The notes beneath the pieces are model-generated. The model did not search any database. It was given only the letters and a program-made list of their open reading frames with translations, and was not told the origin of the DNA. The position numbers and the translations under genes are program-made. Shown here piece by piece: positions 1 to 6,459 of a stretch of DNA of 11,456 nt. The stretch comes from JABDLF01 sp041609715. GTDB taxonomy: Bacteria > Pseudomonadota > Gammaproteobacteria > Steroidobacterales > JABDLF01. The stretch lies in the NCBI GenBank assembly GCA_041609715.1, contig JBFIQI010000077.1, forward strand, positions 1 to 11,456, written 5' to 3'. Positions within the stretch are counted from its first letter, which is position 1. Each line of letters begins with the position of its first letter.

Positions 1-174
1 GGCGCCCTTGTTGCCCCTTGCAGCCTGGATCTCCAGCTGCAGCCTCCCGATCCGGAAGAAGGCGAGGTTCAGCCCGGAGAACATGGCGGACTGGGATATG
101 CAGACGATCACCAGAGTCCAAACGATGGCGGTCATGGCGAACCCGGCGGTTTCGACATCGTGCATCATACGCAT
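1..174 (-). CDS. CNNM/DUF21-type transporter, N-terminal part (cut by window edge)
   Basis: Only the first 58 or so codons are present; the gene runs off the left edge. The translation has one hydrophobic helix (TAIVWTLVIVCI) followed by SAMFSGLNLAFFRIGRLQLEIQAARGNKGA. This matches the start of the DUF21/CNNM transmembrane domain, in which a helix is followed by the S-x-x-F-S-G-x-x-x-A-F pattern and a conserved L-x-x-E-x-x-A-x-x-G-N-x-G-A stretch. Members are membrane proteins linked to Mg2+ or other cation export and usually carry CBS domains further on, which would lie outside this window. The start is ambiguous: in-frame ATGs begin at 174, 168, 165 and 135, and none has a clear Shine-Dalgarno. 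The start at 135 puts the helix directly at the N terminus. The gene diverges from the plus-strand gene at 221. Family assignment is from memory of the motif on a short fragment. Confidence 0.7.
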   Translation of the reverse strand, partial: MRMMHDVETAGFAMTAIVWTLVIVCISQSAMFSGLNLAFFRIGRLQLEIQAARGNKGA

Positions 175-220
175 CGGCTGGTACGCGAAGCACTCGAATG
201 AGATTGTCCATTGTGAAAAT

Positions 221-618
221 ATGAATTTGATGTCAGGCATCATTGTCGTTGCCAGCGGTGCATATCTGATCTTGCTGGCACTGACAATTGTTAAAAGCCT
301 AAGCTCGCGGAGCGCTTTCTTGGCGCCTTTGCAGGCTCGGCCCGGGCACACTATACGGAGCAGGTGATTCGCCTGATCGCGGGCGCAGCGCTGCTCATGT
401 TCGCGCCTTCCATGGCTTTCCCGGATCTGTTCCTGGCATTCGGCTGGGTGATTGTGGTTACTACTATCGGCCTGCTTGTTATCCCCTGGCGATGGCACCA
501 CAAGTTCGCGCGATGGGCGATTCCACTGGTACTTCGCCACATCGGCTTTTTCGCCGTGGGCGCGGCACTATTGGGCGCACTTGTTCTTTTCGGTGTGTTG
601 TCGCCATTTTTCTCCTAG
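221..618 (+). pseudogene. Small four-helix membrane protein, interrupted by a one-base frameshift
   Basis: Two overlapping frames make one protein. From ATG 221 (or ATG 230) the first frame gives MNLMSGIIVVASGAYLILLALTIVK. After the A-tract at 293-296 the sensible protein continues in the other frame as LAERFLGAFAGSARAHYTEQVIRL and runs to the stop at 616-618. Adding one A to the AAAA run gives an uninterrupted product of 132 residues (junction LTIVKKPKLAERF) with four hydrophobic segments near residues 5-24, 48-62, 70-89 and 108-127. A conserved-looking R-L-x-x-G-A-x-L-x-x-x-A-P pattern sits at 51-63. The downstream frame alone could start at GTG 364, but that would discard the first helix. 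The arrangement of helices and the RL..GA...F.AP pattern resemble the protein at 9742-10125. Function is unknown. The break may be a real mutation or a homopolymer error in the assembly. Confidence 0.7.
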
Positions 619-689
619 GTGGCCCTCTCCGAAGGCTTCCCGGCAGGTACCGTGTCGATCGGACCGCCCTTTCCGCCCCCACGGTGCCG

Positions 690-695
690 TATACT
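690..695 (+). promoter_or_regulatory. Candidate -10 box (TATACT) before the structured RNA
   Basis: TATACT matches the sigma-70 -10 consensus at five of six positions. Transcription would start near 700-702, inside or next to the 5' strand of the closing stem at 697-704. No recognisable -35 hexamer lies 16-18 bases upstream and there is no TGn extension, so the promoter is unproven. Confidence 0.35.
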
Positions 696-696
696 A

Positions 697-898
697 GCGC
701 CCGTGAAAATGGGGTCGCCGTCTATTGCCCGGCAATGCTCAGGCGTCAAAGTGTATTCCACGCCATGGACACGACGCTTGCAGCAATGAAGGGGGTGGAC
801 GCACGGCTCAGGAATCATGCGTTTGAAGGCCAGGGCCGCAAGCCTGGGAAACTCACGCGACAGCTATGCGGGATGAGGCCACCAGTGCGGACGGGCGC
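697..898 (+). ncRNA. Candidate structured RNA of about 200 nt, family not recognised
   Basis: The gap between 618 and 951 has no convincing gene but strong pairing potential. An eight-base perfect stem closes it: GCGCCCGT (697-704) with ACGGGCGC (891-898). Inside, 710-716 pairs with 877-884 across one bulged A (881), then 717-722 pairs with 859-864 with one mismatch, leaving a 12-base bulge at 865-876. Hairpins can form at 724-736 (ATTGC/GCAAT) and 743-777 (GCGTC/GACGC enclosing GTGT/ACAC and CCA/TGG). 738-744 can pair with 842-848, in competition with a local CCAGG/CCTGG hairpin at about 830-847. A -10-like box ends just before the first stem. I compared it from memory with 6S, SRP, RNase P, tmRNA and the cobalamin riboswitch and found no convincing match. 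It could be a free sRNA or a leader for the carbonic anhydrase, whose ATG lies 52 bases after the last stem. All pairings are by eye. Confidence 0.35.
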
Positions 899-950
899 CA
901 TCTGAATGCCGGGGCCGGTCAACTTTCAATGAGATGAAACGGAATACTCT

Positions 951-1577
951 ATGATCTCAGGACTGGATGCGCTGGAAAGACTGCGCGCCGGAAATAGGCG
1001 CTTTGTCTCCGACATGCACGGCCGCCGCCGCACCGCGGGTCAGGAACGGCGCAGCGAGCTGGTGGCCGGTCAAAACCCGTTCGCGATCGTCCTTGGCTGT
1101 TCAGACTCGAGGGTGCCGGCCGAGATCGTCTTTGACCAGGGCCTTGGTGACCTGTTTGTAATCCGGGTGGCGGGTAACGTCGTGGCGCCCTCTCAGGTCG
1201 GCAGCGTCGAATTTGCGGCTGATCGTTTTGGCACACGACTGGTCGTGGTCCTCGGCCATACCCAGTGCGGCGCGGTCGAGGCAACGATCGAACAACTGCA
1301 TCACGATCTCGACCACCAATCGCCAAACCTGAAGTCAATAGTCGACCGCATTCGCCCGTCCATACAGGGCGTGGTCGACGCCAATCGTGGTGGGGACCCC
1401 GGGCAGCTTCTGGGTCGCGCGATTCGGGCCAATACGCGCGCAGCCGCCGATCAACTGAGGCACGGATCAGAAATTCTTGAACAGCTCATCCGCAACGAAG
1501 GGCTCCTGATTGTTGCCGCCGAATATTCGCTCGAGACAGGAATCGTAGAGTTTTTCGACGGGCCTCAATCAGAGTGA
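951..1577 (+). CDS. Beta-class carbonic anhydrase
   Basis: A cytoplasmic zinc enzyme that interconverts CO2 and bicarbonate. The 208-residue product has all beta-class signatures: C50-S-D52-S-R54 (first zinc cysteine plus the Asp-Arg dyad) and G-H103-T-Q-C106-G-A (zinc His and second Cys). The family block RVAGNVVAPSQVGSVEFAADRFG at 72-94 lies between them, and the C terminus ends with the usual IVAAEYSLETGIVEFF. Length is normal for prokaryotic beta enzymes and no signal peptide is visible. The ATG at 951 opens the family-typical DALERLRAGNRRFV start; upstream there is only a weak purine stretch (GAAACGGAA). The gene follows the candidate structured RNA and its stop overlaps the GTG of the next gene by four bases, so the two are probably cotranscribed. 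The role in this cell (pH control, bicarbonate supply for carboxylases) cannot be told from the sequence. Confidence 0.95.
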   Translation: MISGLDALERLRAGNRRFVSDMHGRRRTAGQERRSELVAGQNPFAIVLGCSDSRVPAEIVFDQGLGDLFVIRVAGNVVAPSQVGSVEFAADRFGTRLVVVLGHTQCGAVEATIEQLHHDLDHQSPNLKSIVDRIRPSIQGVVDANRGGDPGQLLGRAIRANTRAAADQLRHGSEILEQLIRNEGLLIVAAEYSLETGIVEFFDGPQSE

Positions 1578-2320
1578 CTATCCTGCTGATATTCCTGGTT
1601 TACGCAGCTGCGCTCTCGCTCGCGCTGGGCCGTGCGGGGCACCACTCCCGGGTGTCCGGCCCGCGTGACGCGGCAATGACACAAGCTGAGCGGATACTTA
1701 TCATCGGTGCAACCGGTGGGACCGGTCGTGCGCTTGTCGCCGCGGCGCTTGAACGCGGCCTCCATGTTACCGCCCTTGCGCGTAATCCATCTGACCTTCG
1801 CATCGACAATCCTCGCCTGCGCGTAGTCCAGGGAGACGTCCTGGATCTTCAATCCATCGAAAAGGCGATGCCCGGACAGCAGGCCGTCCTTTCGGCGCTG
1901 GGGCACAAACGATTCTTCTATCCCACGCGGATACTCTCTGAGGGCACGCGCAATATCCTCGCAGCCATGGATGGGCAGGGTGTAAAGAGAATTCTATGTG
2001 AGACTTCGCTGGGTATCGGAGACAGTGCGGGTCGCATGGGCCTCTACTACACTTTTTTTGTAATACCGGTGATTCTGCCCCTGTACTTCTGGGACAAGAC
2101 CCGGCAAGAACGAATCATTGCAGAGAGCGATGCGGAATGGACCATCGTGAGGCCGGCGGCTCTCAACAATGCAAAGCCTCGCGGCCAGTATTATCACGGC
2201 CGTATTGCTGGCAATTTCCTGACAACTGCACGCATATCCCGGGCTGACGTGGCAAGGTTCATGCTTGACCAGCTTTCGTCTCCTGAATATCTTCGGACCG
2301 CTTGCGGTGTCAGCTGGTAA
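1574..2320 (+). CDS. NAD(P)-binding atypical SDR / NmrA-like protein
   Basis: A Rossmann-fold oxidoreductase or dinucleotide-binding regulator of the atypical short-chain dehydrogenase group. Residues 41-52 (ILIIGATGGTGR) form the first beta strand and the glycine-rich NAD(P) loop, and ALARNPSDL follows after strand 2. VVQGDVLD and AVLSALG mark later strands. WTIVRPAALNN near residues 190-200 is the typical C-terminal block of NmrA/biliverdin-reductase-B-like proteins. GTG 1574 overlaps the carbonic anhydrase stop (GTGA), which suggests translational coupling. It adds 34 residues beginning with a hydrophobic stretch (TILLIFLVYAAALSLALG) that could be a membrane anchor. Relatives normally start just before the glycine-rich loop, which would point to ATG 1676 instead; neither start has a good Shine-Dalgarno. 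A further hydrophobic run, YYTFFVIPVILPLYFW, lies mid-protein. Substrate unknown. Confidence 0.85.
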   Translation: MTILLIFLVYAAALSLALGRAGHHSRVSGPRDAAMTQAERILIIGATGGTGRALVAAALERGLHVTALARNPSDLRIDNPRLRVVQGDVLDLQSIEKAMPGQQAVLSALGHKRFFYPTRILSEGTRNILAAMDGQGVKRILCETSLGIGDSAGRMGLYYTFFVIPVILPLYFWDKTRQERIIAESDAEWTIVRPAALNNAKPRGQYYHGRIAGNFLTTARISRADVARFMLDQLSSPEYLRTACGVSW

Positions 2321-2422
2321 CAAGTGCTAAGATTCGCCAGGCCTGTCAACACTGACTGCGCGTCTTTGTCTATCACCGTCAATCAGTAATCCGTGCCATT
2401 ATTTTCCCTGCCGCATTAAGCC

Positions 2423-3370
2423 ATGACCCCTGACACGCTCGTTTCCGTCATTATCCCCACCTACAATTGCGCGCCCTTTCTCCGGCTGGCGGTGCAGAGC
2501 GCGCTCGACCAGGACTATGCGAACAAGGAAATCATCGTCATCGATGACGGATCGACCGATGATACGGCTGAAGTGCTGTCCGGATTCGGGTCGCGAATTT
2601 CTGTGATGTCGCAGCAGAACGCTGGCATTGCTTCGGCACGGAATGCCGGCATCAAAGCTGCGAGAGGCTCACTGATCGCGTTCCTGGATTCCGACGACTA
2701 CTGGTTGCCGGGCAAGCTTCGCAAACAAGCCGAATATCTGGCAGCGCACCCGGACGTCGATGCAGTCTACTGCGCGTGGCACGAATGGCGACCGGAGTCG
2801 CTGAATGAGCTTCAGATCCCGGCGCACTGGATTGAAGGCTCACAAAGACCTGGAATTGAAGAAAGTAAATCCGGCATGCTCTACAACAAGCTGCTCCAGG
2901 ACTGCATCATCCTGACCAGCACCTTGATGCTGCGCCGTTCAACGGCGGAGATGGTCGGGCCGTTCGATCCGGGGCTTCGCCGCGGACAGGACTATGATTA
3001 CTGGATTCGACTGTCCCGCGTGACCCCGATTCACAAGCTCAAGGCAGCATTGGCGCTCTACCGGATTCACTCAGAGAGCATTACCCACCAGCCTCACAGG
3101 GATAACTATCCTTGCCTGGTCATCGAGAAGGCGCTGGCGGAATGGGGCCCGGTGGGTCCGGACGGCGCCACTACGCCGGAGGGTACTATCCGGCGGGTTC
3201 TTGCGAAGCACTGGTTTGACTTCGGATACCTGCACCTCAAGCGCGGAGATGCCCGACTTGCCTGCCGGGCGTTTCTTCGTTCGGGTCGACTTCGCCCGAC
3301 CAGCCTGAAAACCTGGCTGAATGCAGGCCGTAGTCTCGTGAAATCAGCCTTTTCGGGCAAAGGCGCATAG
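2423..3370 (+). CDS. Family 2 (GT-A fold) glycosyltransferase
   Basis: Transfers a sugar from a nucleotide-sugar donor to an unidentified acceptor, probably a cell-surface glycan, at the cytoplasmic face of the membrane. The 315-residue product has the full GT2 layout. VSVIIPTYN (7-15) is the first strand, VIDDGSTDDT (39-48) the nucleotide-binding acid pair, NAGIASARNAGIKAARGSLIAFLDSDD (66-92) ends in the metal-binding D-x-D, and GQDYDYWIRLSR (188-199) carries the catalytic-base region. There is no transmembrane helix. The last 60 residues (HWFDFGYLHLKRGDARLACRAFLRSGRLRPTSLKTWLNAGRSL) read like one and a half TPR units, a common tail in this group. The gene stands alone: 102 bases after the SDR gene and about 245 before the VOC gene, with no other glycan genes in the window, so it does not mark a polysaccharide cluster here. 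Confidence 0.92.
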   Translation: MTPDTLVSVIIPTYNCAPFLRLAVQSALDQDYANKEIIVIDDGSTDDTAEVLSGFGSRISVMSQQNAGIASARNAGIKAARGSLIAFLDSDDYWLPGKLRKQAEYLAAHPDVDAVYCAWHEWRPESLNELQIPAHWIEGSQRPGIEESKSGMLYNKLLQDCIILTSTLMLRRSTAEMVGPFDPGLRRGQDYDYWIRLSRVTPIHKLKAALALYRIHSESITHQPHRDNYPCLVIEKALAEWGPVGPDGATTPEGTIRRVLAKHWFDFGYLHLKRGDARLACRAFLRSGRLRPTSLKTWLNAGRSLVKSAFSGKGA

Positions 3371-3602
3371 GGGTTTGCCGAGGACCTCGACAATACACGG
3401 GCGCCTGCGGCCTCTGGCCCGGCCTTGCCCGGAGCCGGGGCGATCGAATGTTAAAATGGTATTTGGGGAGCAACAAGCGCTAGTATTTCCGAGGCGCTGG
3501 CGGGGTGGGAATATGCTCGCTGCATCCGGCCAATCTGATGCGAGGACTGGCAAAGGGGTGCCCCGTCGTGGGGTGCCGTGAGACAGGACATAGACGAGTC
3601 AC
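3371..3602. other. Intergenic gap with GC-rich hairpin
   Basis: No gene is supported between the glycosyltransferase and the VOC gene. CCCGGC (3418-3423) can pair with GCCGGG (3434-3439) around a 10-base loop, and AGCGC (3476-3480) with GCGCT about 13 bases later. Neither stem is followed by a T-run, so no intrinsic terminator is called. A TAAAAT box near 3450 could be a -10 for the downstream genes but has no convincing -35. GGGGTGCC occurs twice within 3555-3580. Confidence 0.4.
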
Positions 3603-3608
3603 GGGGAG
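3603..3608 (+). promoter_or_regulatory. Shine-Dalgarno (GGGGAG) fixing the VOC start
   Basis: GGGGAG ends seven bases before ATG 3616. It supports that start over in-frame starts further upstream such as 3505, whose extra residues are rich in Arg, Cys and Gly and unlike the family. Confidence 0.6.
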
Positions 3609-3615
3609 TGTATCG

Positions 3616-4002
3616 ATGAAGATCAAGCTTAGCAGCGTACCGGTGAATGACCAGGAGAGCGCGCTTGCGTTTTACACTGAAAAACTTGGCTTTGTTAAGA
3701 AAACTGATTTACCGGCCGGCGAGCACCGCTGGCTGACCGTGGTCTCACCGGAGGAACCCGACGGGACCGAGCTCTTGCTGGAGCCCAATGCCAACCCGGC
3801 GTCGAAGACTTACCAGCAGGCACTGTTTCAGTCTGGCATCCCCATTGCCTCGTTCGCTGTCGATGACATCAAGGAGGAACACAGCCGATTGCTCGCCCTG
3901 GGTGTCACTTTCAAATCCGAACCAACCGATGTTGGCAGCGCCATCGTGGCTGCCTTCGAAGATACCTGTGGCAATCTGATCCAGATTTACCAGGTCTGCT
4001 AG
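3616..4002 (+). CDS. VOC (glyoxalase/bleomycin-resistance fold) family protein
   Basis: The 128-residue product is a single VOC unit of two beta-alpha-beta-beta-beta modules. Module one is VNDQESALAFYTEKLGFVKKTDLP...WLTVVSPEEPDGTELLLEPN, and module two is IASFAVDDIKEEHSRLLALGVTFKSEPT...AAFEDTCGNLIQIYQ. It closely resembles the widespread subgroup with the ALAFYTEKLGFVKK...RWLTVVSPE.PDGTEL...DTCGNLIQ pattern, whose substrates are mostly unknown. The first strand has Ser where many glyoxalase-type members carry a metal-binding His, so a classical glyoxalase I metal site is doubtful. The ATG is supported by GGGGAG seven bases upstream. The RDD gene starts 21 bases after the stop, so the two may share a transcript. 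Fold assignment is firm; activity is not. Confidence 0.88.
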   Translation: MKIKLSSVPVNDQESALAFYTEKLGFVKKTDLPAGEHRWLTVVSPEEPDGTELLLEPNANPASKTYQQALFQSGIPIASFAVDDIKEEHSRLLALGVTFKSEPTDVGSAIVAAFEDTCGNLIQIYQVC

Positions 4003-4023
4003 CGCACATGGTTGTGAGCTCTT

Positions 4024-4902
4024 TTGCCCGATAGCGCCTCCGCCACAGCAAATGATCAGCTTGTGAATTCCACCGATTACCACAACTATACCTTTCGGCA
4101 ACTCTACGAAGCGCTGGACAGCATTCGTGGAGATCTCTACCCGGAGTCGCTCGACAGGCTTGAGACCGAAATCCGAAGCCGCACTGATGCGCCCAAAGCA
4201 GAACTGGAAGAGGCCTATTTCAGGCTTGATCACGACAGGTATCCTGAGCACAAGGCCCACCTGGCGGCATTGATACAGGAGCAGGGGGGCTTCGATACGA
4301 TTGCACCCGAGGCCATAACCGATGAAAACCGCTACCAGACCGGGTGGCGGCGTTTCTGGGCCCTGTTTTTCGATTCGGTGATCCTGCAGTTGACCATCAA
4401 TGCCCTCACTGTGCCCCTGATGAGTGCACGTCCAGGCGATGTTGTGACGGTCACCGTCATTAGTTTCTCTTCGCAGCTGCTTGTGCTCTTCTATTTCATC
4501 CTGATGCACGCAAAATGGGGGCAGACGCTTGGCAAGATGATTACGGGCGTGCGAGTCGTACGCGTTTCTGATGAGCAGCCGATCAACCTGTTACGGTCAT
4601 TACTGCGTGATTCCGTGCCGGTCGTCTTCCTCGTGATCGCCATTCTTATGCTTCCATATTCGGACATCGTCGTGGTTGATGGGAAAACTGCCATGTTGAA
4701 GCCGCCGGCAATCGCTACGGGCGTCGGCTTGCTCGCCTTGCTGTGGGGAGTCGTGGAAATAGTATCCATGCTGTTCAGCAAGAAACGGAGGGCTTTGCAC
4801 GATTTGATTGCGGGCACCGTTGTCGTGCGCTATGTGAGAACACAACAGCACAGTCGGAAAGATATCCCGGGCCATGCGCAGAGGCGCGGTCAAACCGCGT
4901 GA
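4024..4902 (+). CDS. RDD family membrane protein with an N-terminal cytoplasmic region
   Basis: An inner-membrane protein of 292 residues. The RDD domain covers about 104-270: RYQTGWRRFWALFFDSVIL opens the first helix with the typical Arg and Asp, GQTLGKMITGVRVV (166-179) is the loop motif, and RALHDLIAGTVVV (256-268) closes it. Hydrophobic helices lie near 111-133, 141-161, 197-214 and 228-251. The first 100 residues are charged and soluble; a segment at 18-51 (DYHNYTFRQLYEALDSIRG...DRLETEIRSR) looks like a small helical domain that I cannot name. The RDD domain's role is not settled; some members have been linked to ion or proton transport. An in-frame TGA at 4015-4017 limits the start: TTG 4024 is the first candidate, GTG 4063 the next, and neither has a strong Shine-Dalgarno. 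The stop overlaps the start of the DCC gene by four bases. Confidence 0.88.
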   Translation: MPDSASATANDQLVNSTDYHNYTFRQLYEALDSIRGDLYPESLDRLETEIRSRTDAPKAELEEAYFRLDHDRYPEHKAHLAALIQEQGGFDTIAPEAITDENRYQTGWRRFWALFFDSVILQLTINALTVPLMSARPGDVVTVTVISFSSQLLVLFYFILMHAKWGQTLGKMITGVRVVRVSDEQPINLLRSLLRDSVPVVFLVIAILMLPYSDIVVVDGKTAMLKPPAIATGVGLLALLWGVVEIVSMLFSKKRRALHDLIAGTVVVRYVRTQQHSRKDIPGHAQRRGQTA

Positions 4903-5306
4903 GCACTGATGACATTTTTCTCGTCTACGATAAGCAGTGTCCGGCCTGCGATTTCTATTGTAATCTCGCGCGGATTCGCGAGTCCGCCGGCAACCTTGTG
5001 CTCGTCAATGCGCGGGACGGAGGGCCAGTCATGTCCGAGATAACCGCCGCTGGCCTCGATATTGACCAGGGCATGGTCCTGAAAGTGGGCGACAGGCTCT
5101 ACTACGGAGCCGACGCCATTCACATGCTCTCGTTGCTGGGCACACGATCGGGAGTTTTCAATCGTCTGAGTTACTGGGTTTTCCGGTCCCGGCGATTATC
5201 GGGCATCGTGTACCCGGTGTTGAGGACCGGGCGCAATCTGTTACTCAAATCGCTGGGCAAGACCAAAATCAATAATCTGGAGCAACAGGGTAATGAGCGG
5301 TTCTGA
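4899..5306 (+). CDS. DCC family (DUF393) thiol-disulfide oxidoreductase-like protein
   Basis: A 135-residue protein of the DCC family, named for its conserved Asp-Cys-Cys. The motif VYD11-K-Q-C14-P-A-C17-DFYC lies in the N-terminal strand and gives a thioredoxin-like CxxC. YYGADAIHMLSLLG (68-81) matches the family's second block, where D/A-A-I-x-x-L-L is usual. The GTG start at 4899 overlaps the TGA of the RDD gene (GTGA); translation further upstream would run inside the RDD frame and is not family-like. The gene also overlaps the next one by 14 bases (ATG 5293). No signal peptide is present, so a cytoplasmic or membrane-associated redox role is likely. Partner and substrate are unknown. Coupling to a polytopic membrane protein and a secreted protein suggests a job at the envelope, but this is inference. 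Confidence 0.85.
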   Translation: MSTDDIFLVYDKQCPACDFYCNLARIRESAGNLVLVNARDGGPVMSEITAAGLDIDQGMVLKVGDRLYYGADAIHMLSLLGTRSGVFNRLSYWVFRSRRLSGIVYPVLRTGRNLLLKSLGKTKINNLEQQGNERF

Positions 5307-6411
5307 CCGGCACATTATGCTTTCAATATCTTCGCGCTCACTATTGGTAATCATGACCATAGCTGCCTCCACCGCTGCCGGCGGGGAATTCTTTCGCCCG
5401 CCAATCTTGCTCGAGACCGGCAGTCAGCCTACGTACGCGTCCATCGCCGATGTCAGCGATGATGAATGCAATGATCTGCTTATCCTCAATATCGGCAGTA
5501 ATGACTTACTGGTATTCGCGGGCGATTGCCAGGGTGGATTTGAACCGAAGAAGGTTTTTGCCGCCGGGCCCAACCCCGACAGCCTCGCAGTCGGCGACCT
5601 GGATAATGATGGGGATGTGGATATCGCCATCGCGAATCATGAAACCCGACAGCTGACGCTGCTGACAAACGACAGCAGCGGTGCCTTCCGGCCTTTTTCG
5701 GGCTCGCCACTGACAATCGATGTCAGTCCACATGCACATGCTGTTCAAGCCGTGGATTTCGACCGTGATGGAAACCTGGATTTGCTGGTCGACGACCGTG
5801 ACGGCGGCGGATATGTGCTTCTCGTGGGAGAAGGAAACGGGGAGTTTGCCGAGGCCAGGAGGATTTATGCCGGCGGTGACCCTTATCTTGGCATGGCGAT
5901 CGCGGATTTAAATAAGGACAGCCGCCCGGACATTGTGGCACCGTTGGGGCAGGTCGTGAACGTTGTGCTCAGCAGTCAATCGGCTTACCTCCCTCCACGA
6001 CGGGTTGCGAACCACGGCGCTTTCGGGGTCGCCCTGGGCGATGTCGATGCCGATGGCTTGCAAGATCTTGCGATTGCCGCTGAAAACGGTAACTTTTCTC
6101 TATTGCGCGGGACCGGCGATGGGCTTTTCGAGCCGCTGTTGCGTCGGCGCTTTTCGCACGGGGCCAAGCGCACAATTTCCGGCGATTTTAATGGAGACAA
6201 AGCGGCCGACTTCGTAATACAGAACTACAGTGGATCACCGGTCTTTGTCCTGCTGGGCGGCGAGGAACCTAAAATCGTGTCAGTGGAATCGGGCGAACAC
6301 CCCTGGGGGTTGGCCGCCGGTGACCTTAATGGCGATCAGGTCGATGACCTGGTCAGCCTTGATCAGCAGAACGACCTGGCCTACATATTACTGGCCGCGC
6401 CAGAATCGTGA
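5293..6411 (+). CDS. Secreted FG-GAP/VCBS repeat protein, seven-bladed beta-propeller
   Basis: An exported 372-residue protein. A Sec-type signal peptide is visible (LSISSRSLLVIMTIAASTAAGG, cleavage near 28-31). The mature part is built from seven FG-GAP-type repeats, each with a calcium-binding-like acidic loop followed by a strand. Cores start near residues 52 (ADVSDDECNDLLIL), 101 (GDLDNDGDVDIAIA), 154 (VDFDRDGNLDLLV), 204 (ADLNKDSRPDIVA), 249 (GDVDADGLQDLAIAA), 297 (GDFNGDKAADFVIQ) and 343 (GDLNGDQVDDLVSL). The spacing of 45-53 residues is what a seven-bladed integrin-like propeller needs. The first, fourth, sixth and seventh loops are degenerate. ATG 5293 has GGAG 10 bases upstream; ATG 5317 would also keep the signal peptide. 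Probably periplasmic or surface-located and protein- or glycan-binding; the ligand is unknown. There is no attached enzyme, cadherin or anchor domain. Confidence 0.9.
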   Translation: MSGSDRHIMLSISSRSLLVIMTIAASTAAGGEFFRPPILLETGSQPTYASIADVSDDECNDLLILNIGSNDLLVFAGDCQGGFEPKKVFAAGPNPDSLAVGDLDNDGDVDIAIANHETRQLTLLTNDSSGAFRPFSGSPLTIDVSPHAHAVQAVDFDRDGNLDLLVDDRDGGGYVLLVGEGNGEFAEARRIYAGGDPYLGMAIADLNKDSRPDIVAPLGQVVNVVLSSQSAYLPPRRVANHGAFGVALGDVDADGLQDLAIAAENGNFSLLRGTGDGLFEPLLRRRFSHGAKRTISGDFNGDKAADFVIQNYSGSPVFVLLGGEEPKIVSVESGEHPWGLAAGDLNGDQVDDLVSLDQQNDLAYILLAAPES

Positions 6412-6416
6412 TTTCG

Positions 6417-6438
6417 CTGCGCGTCGCCCCTCGCGCAG
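6417..6438. repeat. Intergenic GC-rich hairpin
   Basis: CTGCGCG (6417-6423) pairs perfectly with CGCGCAG (6432-6438) around an eight-base loop, directly after the propeller gene. No T-run follows, so it is not a standard Rho-independent terminator. It may stabilise the 3' end of the upstream mRNA or separate expression of the two genes. Confidence 0.5.
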
Positions 6439-6459
6439 GCCTCATGGTAAAATCTGCGA

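Noticed and set aside
697..898. 6S RNA, SRP RNA, RNase P, tmRNA, cobalamin riboswitch or CsrB-like RNA
   Set aside because: The conserved motifs of these families, as remembered, are absent; size alone fits 6S, but the neighbours and internal sequence do not. GGA count is not above chance enough to call a CsrB-type RNA.
492..905. Open frame of 137 codons on the plus strand
   Set aside because: The first part is out of frame with the membrane protein gene and the rest covers the structured region; composition is Arg/Pro-rich with no domain pattern.
949..1338. Minus-strand open frame across the carbonic anhydrase
   Set aside because: Antisense to a gene with all catalytic residues; Arg/Pro-rich translation without a motif.
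2366..2392. Promoter before the glycosyltransferase (TTGTCT and TAATCC)
   Set aside because: Spacing is 15 bases and the -10 is poor; not better than chance.
3418..3439. Terminator after the glycosyltransferase
   Set aside because: The hairpin is GC-rich but has no T-run on either strand.
3745..4509. Long minus-strand open frame of 254 codons
   Set aside because: It is antisense to the VOC and RDD genes, both of which have clear family signatures; its translation shows no motif and reflects codon bias of the sense genes.
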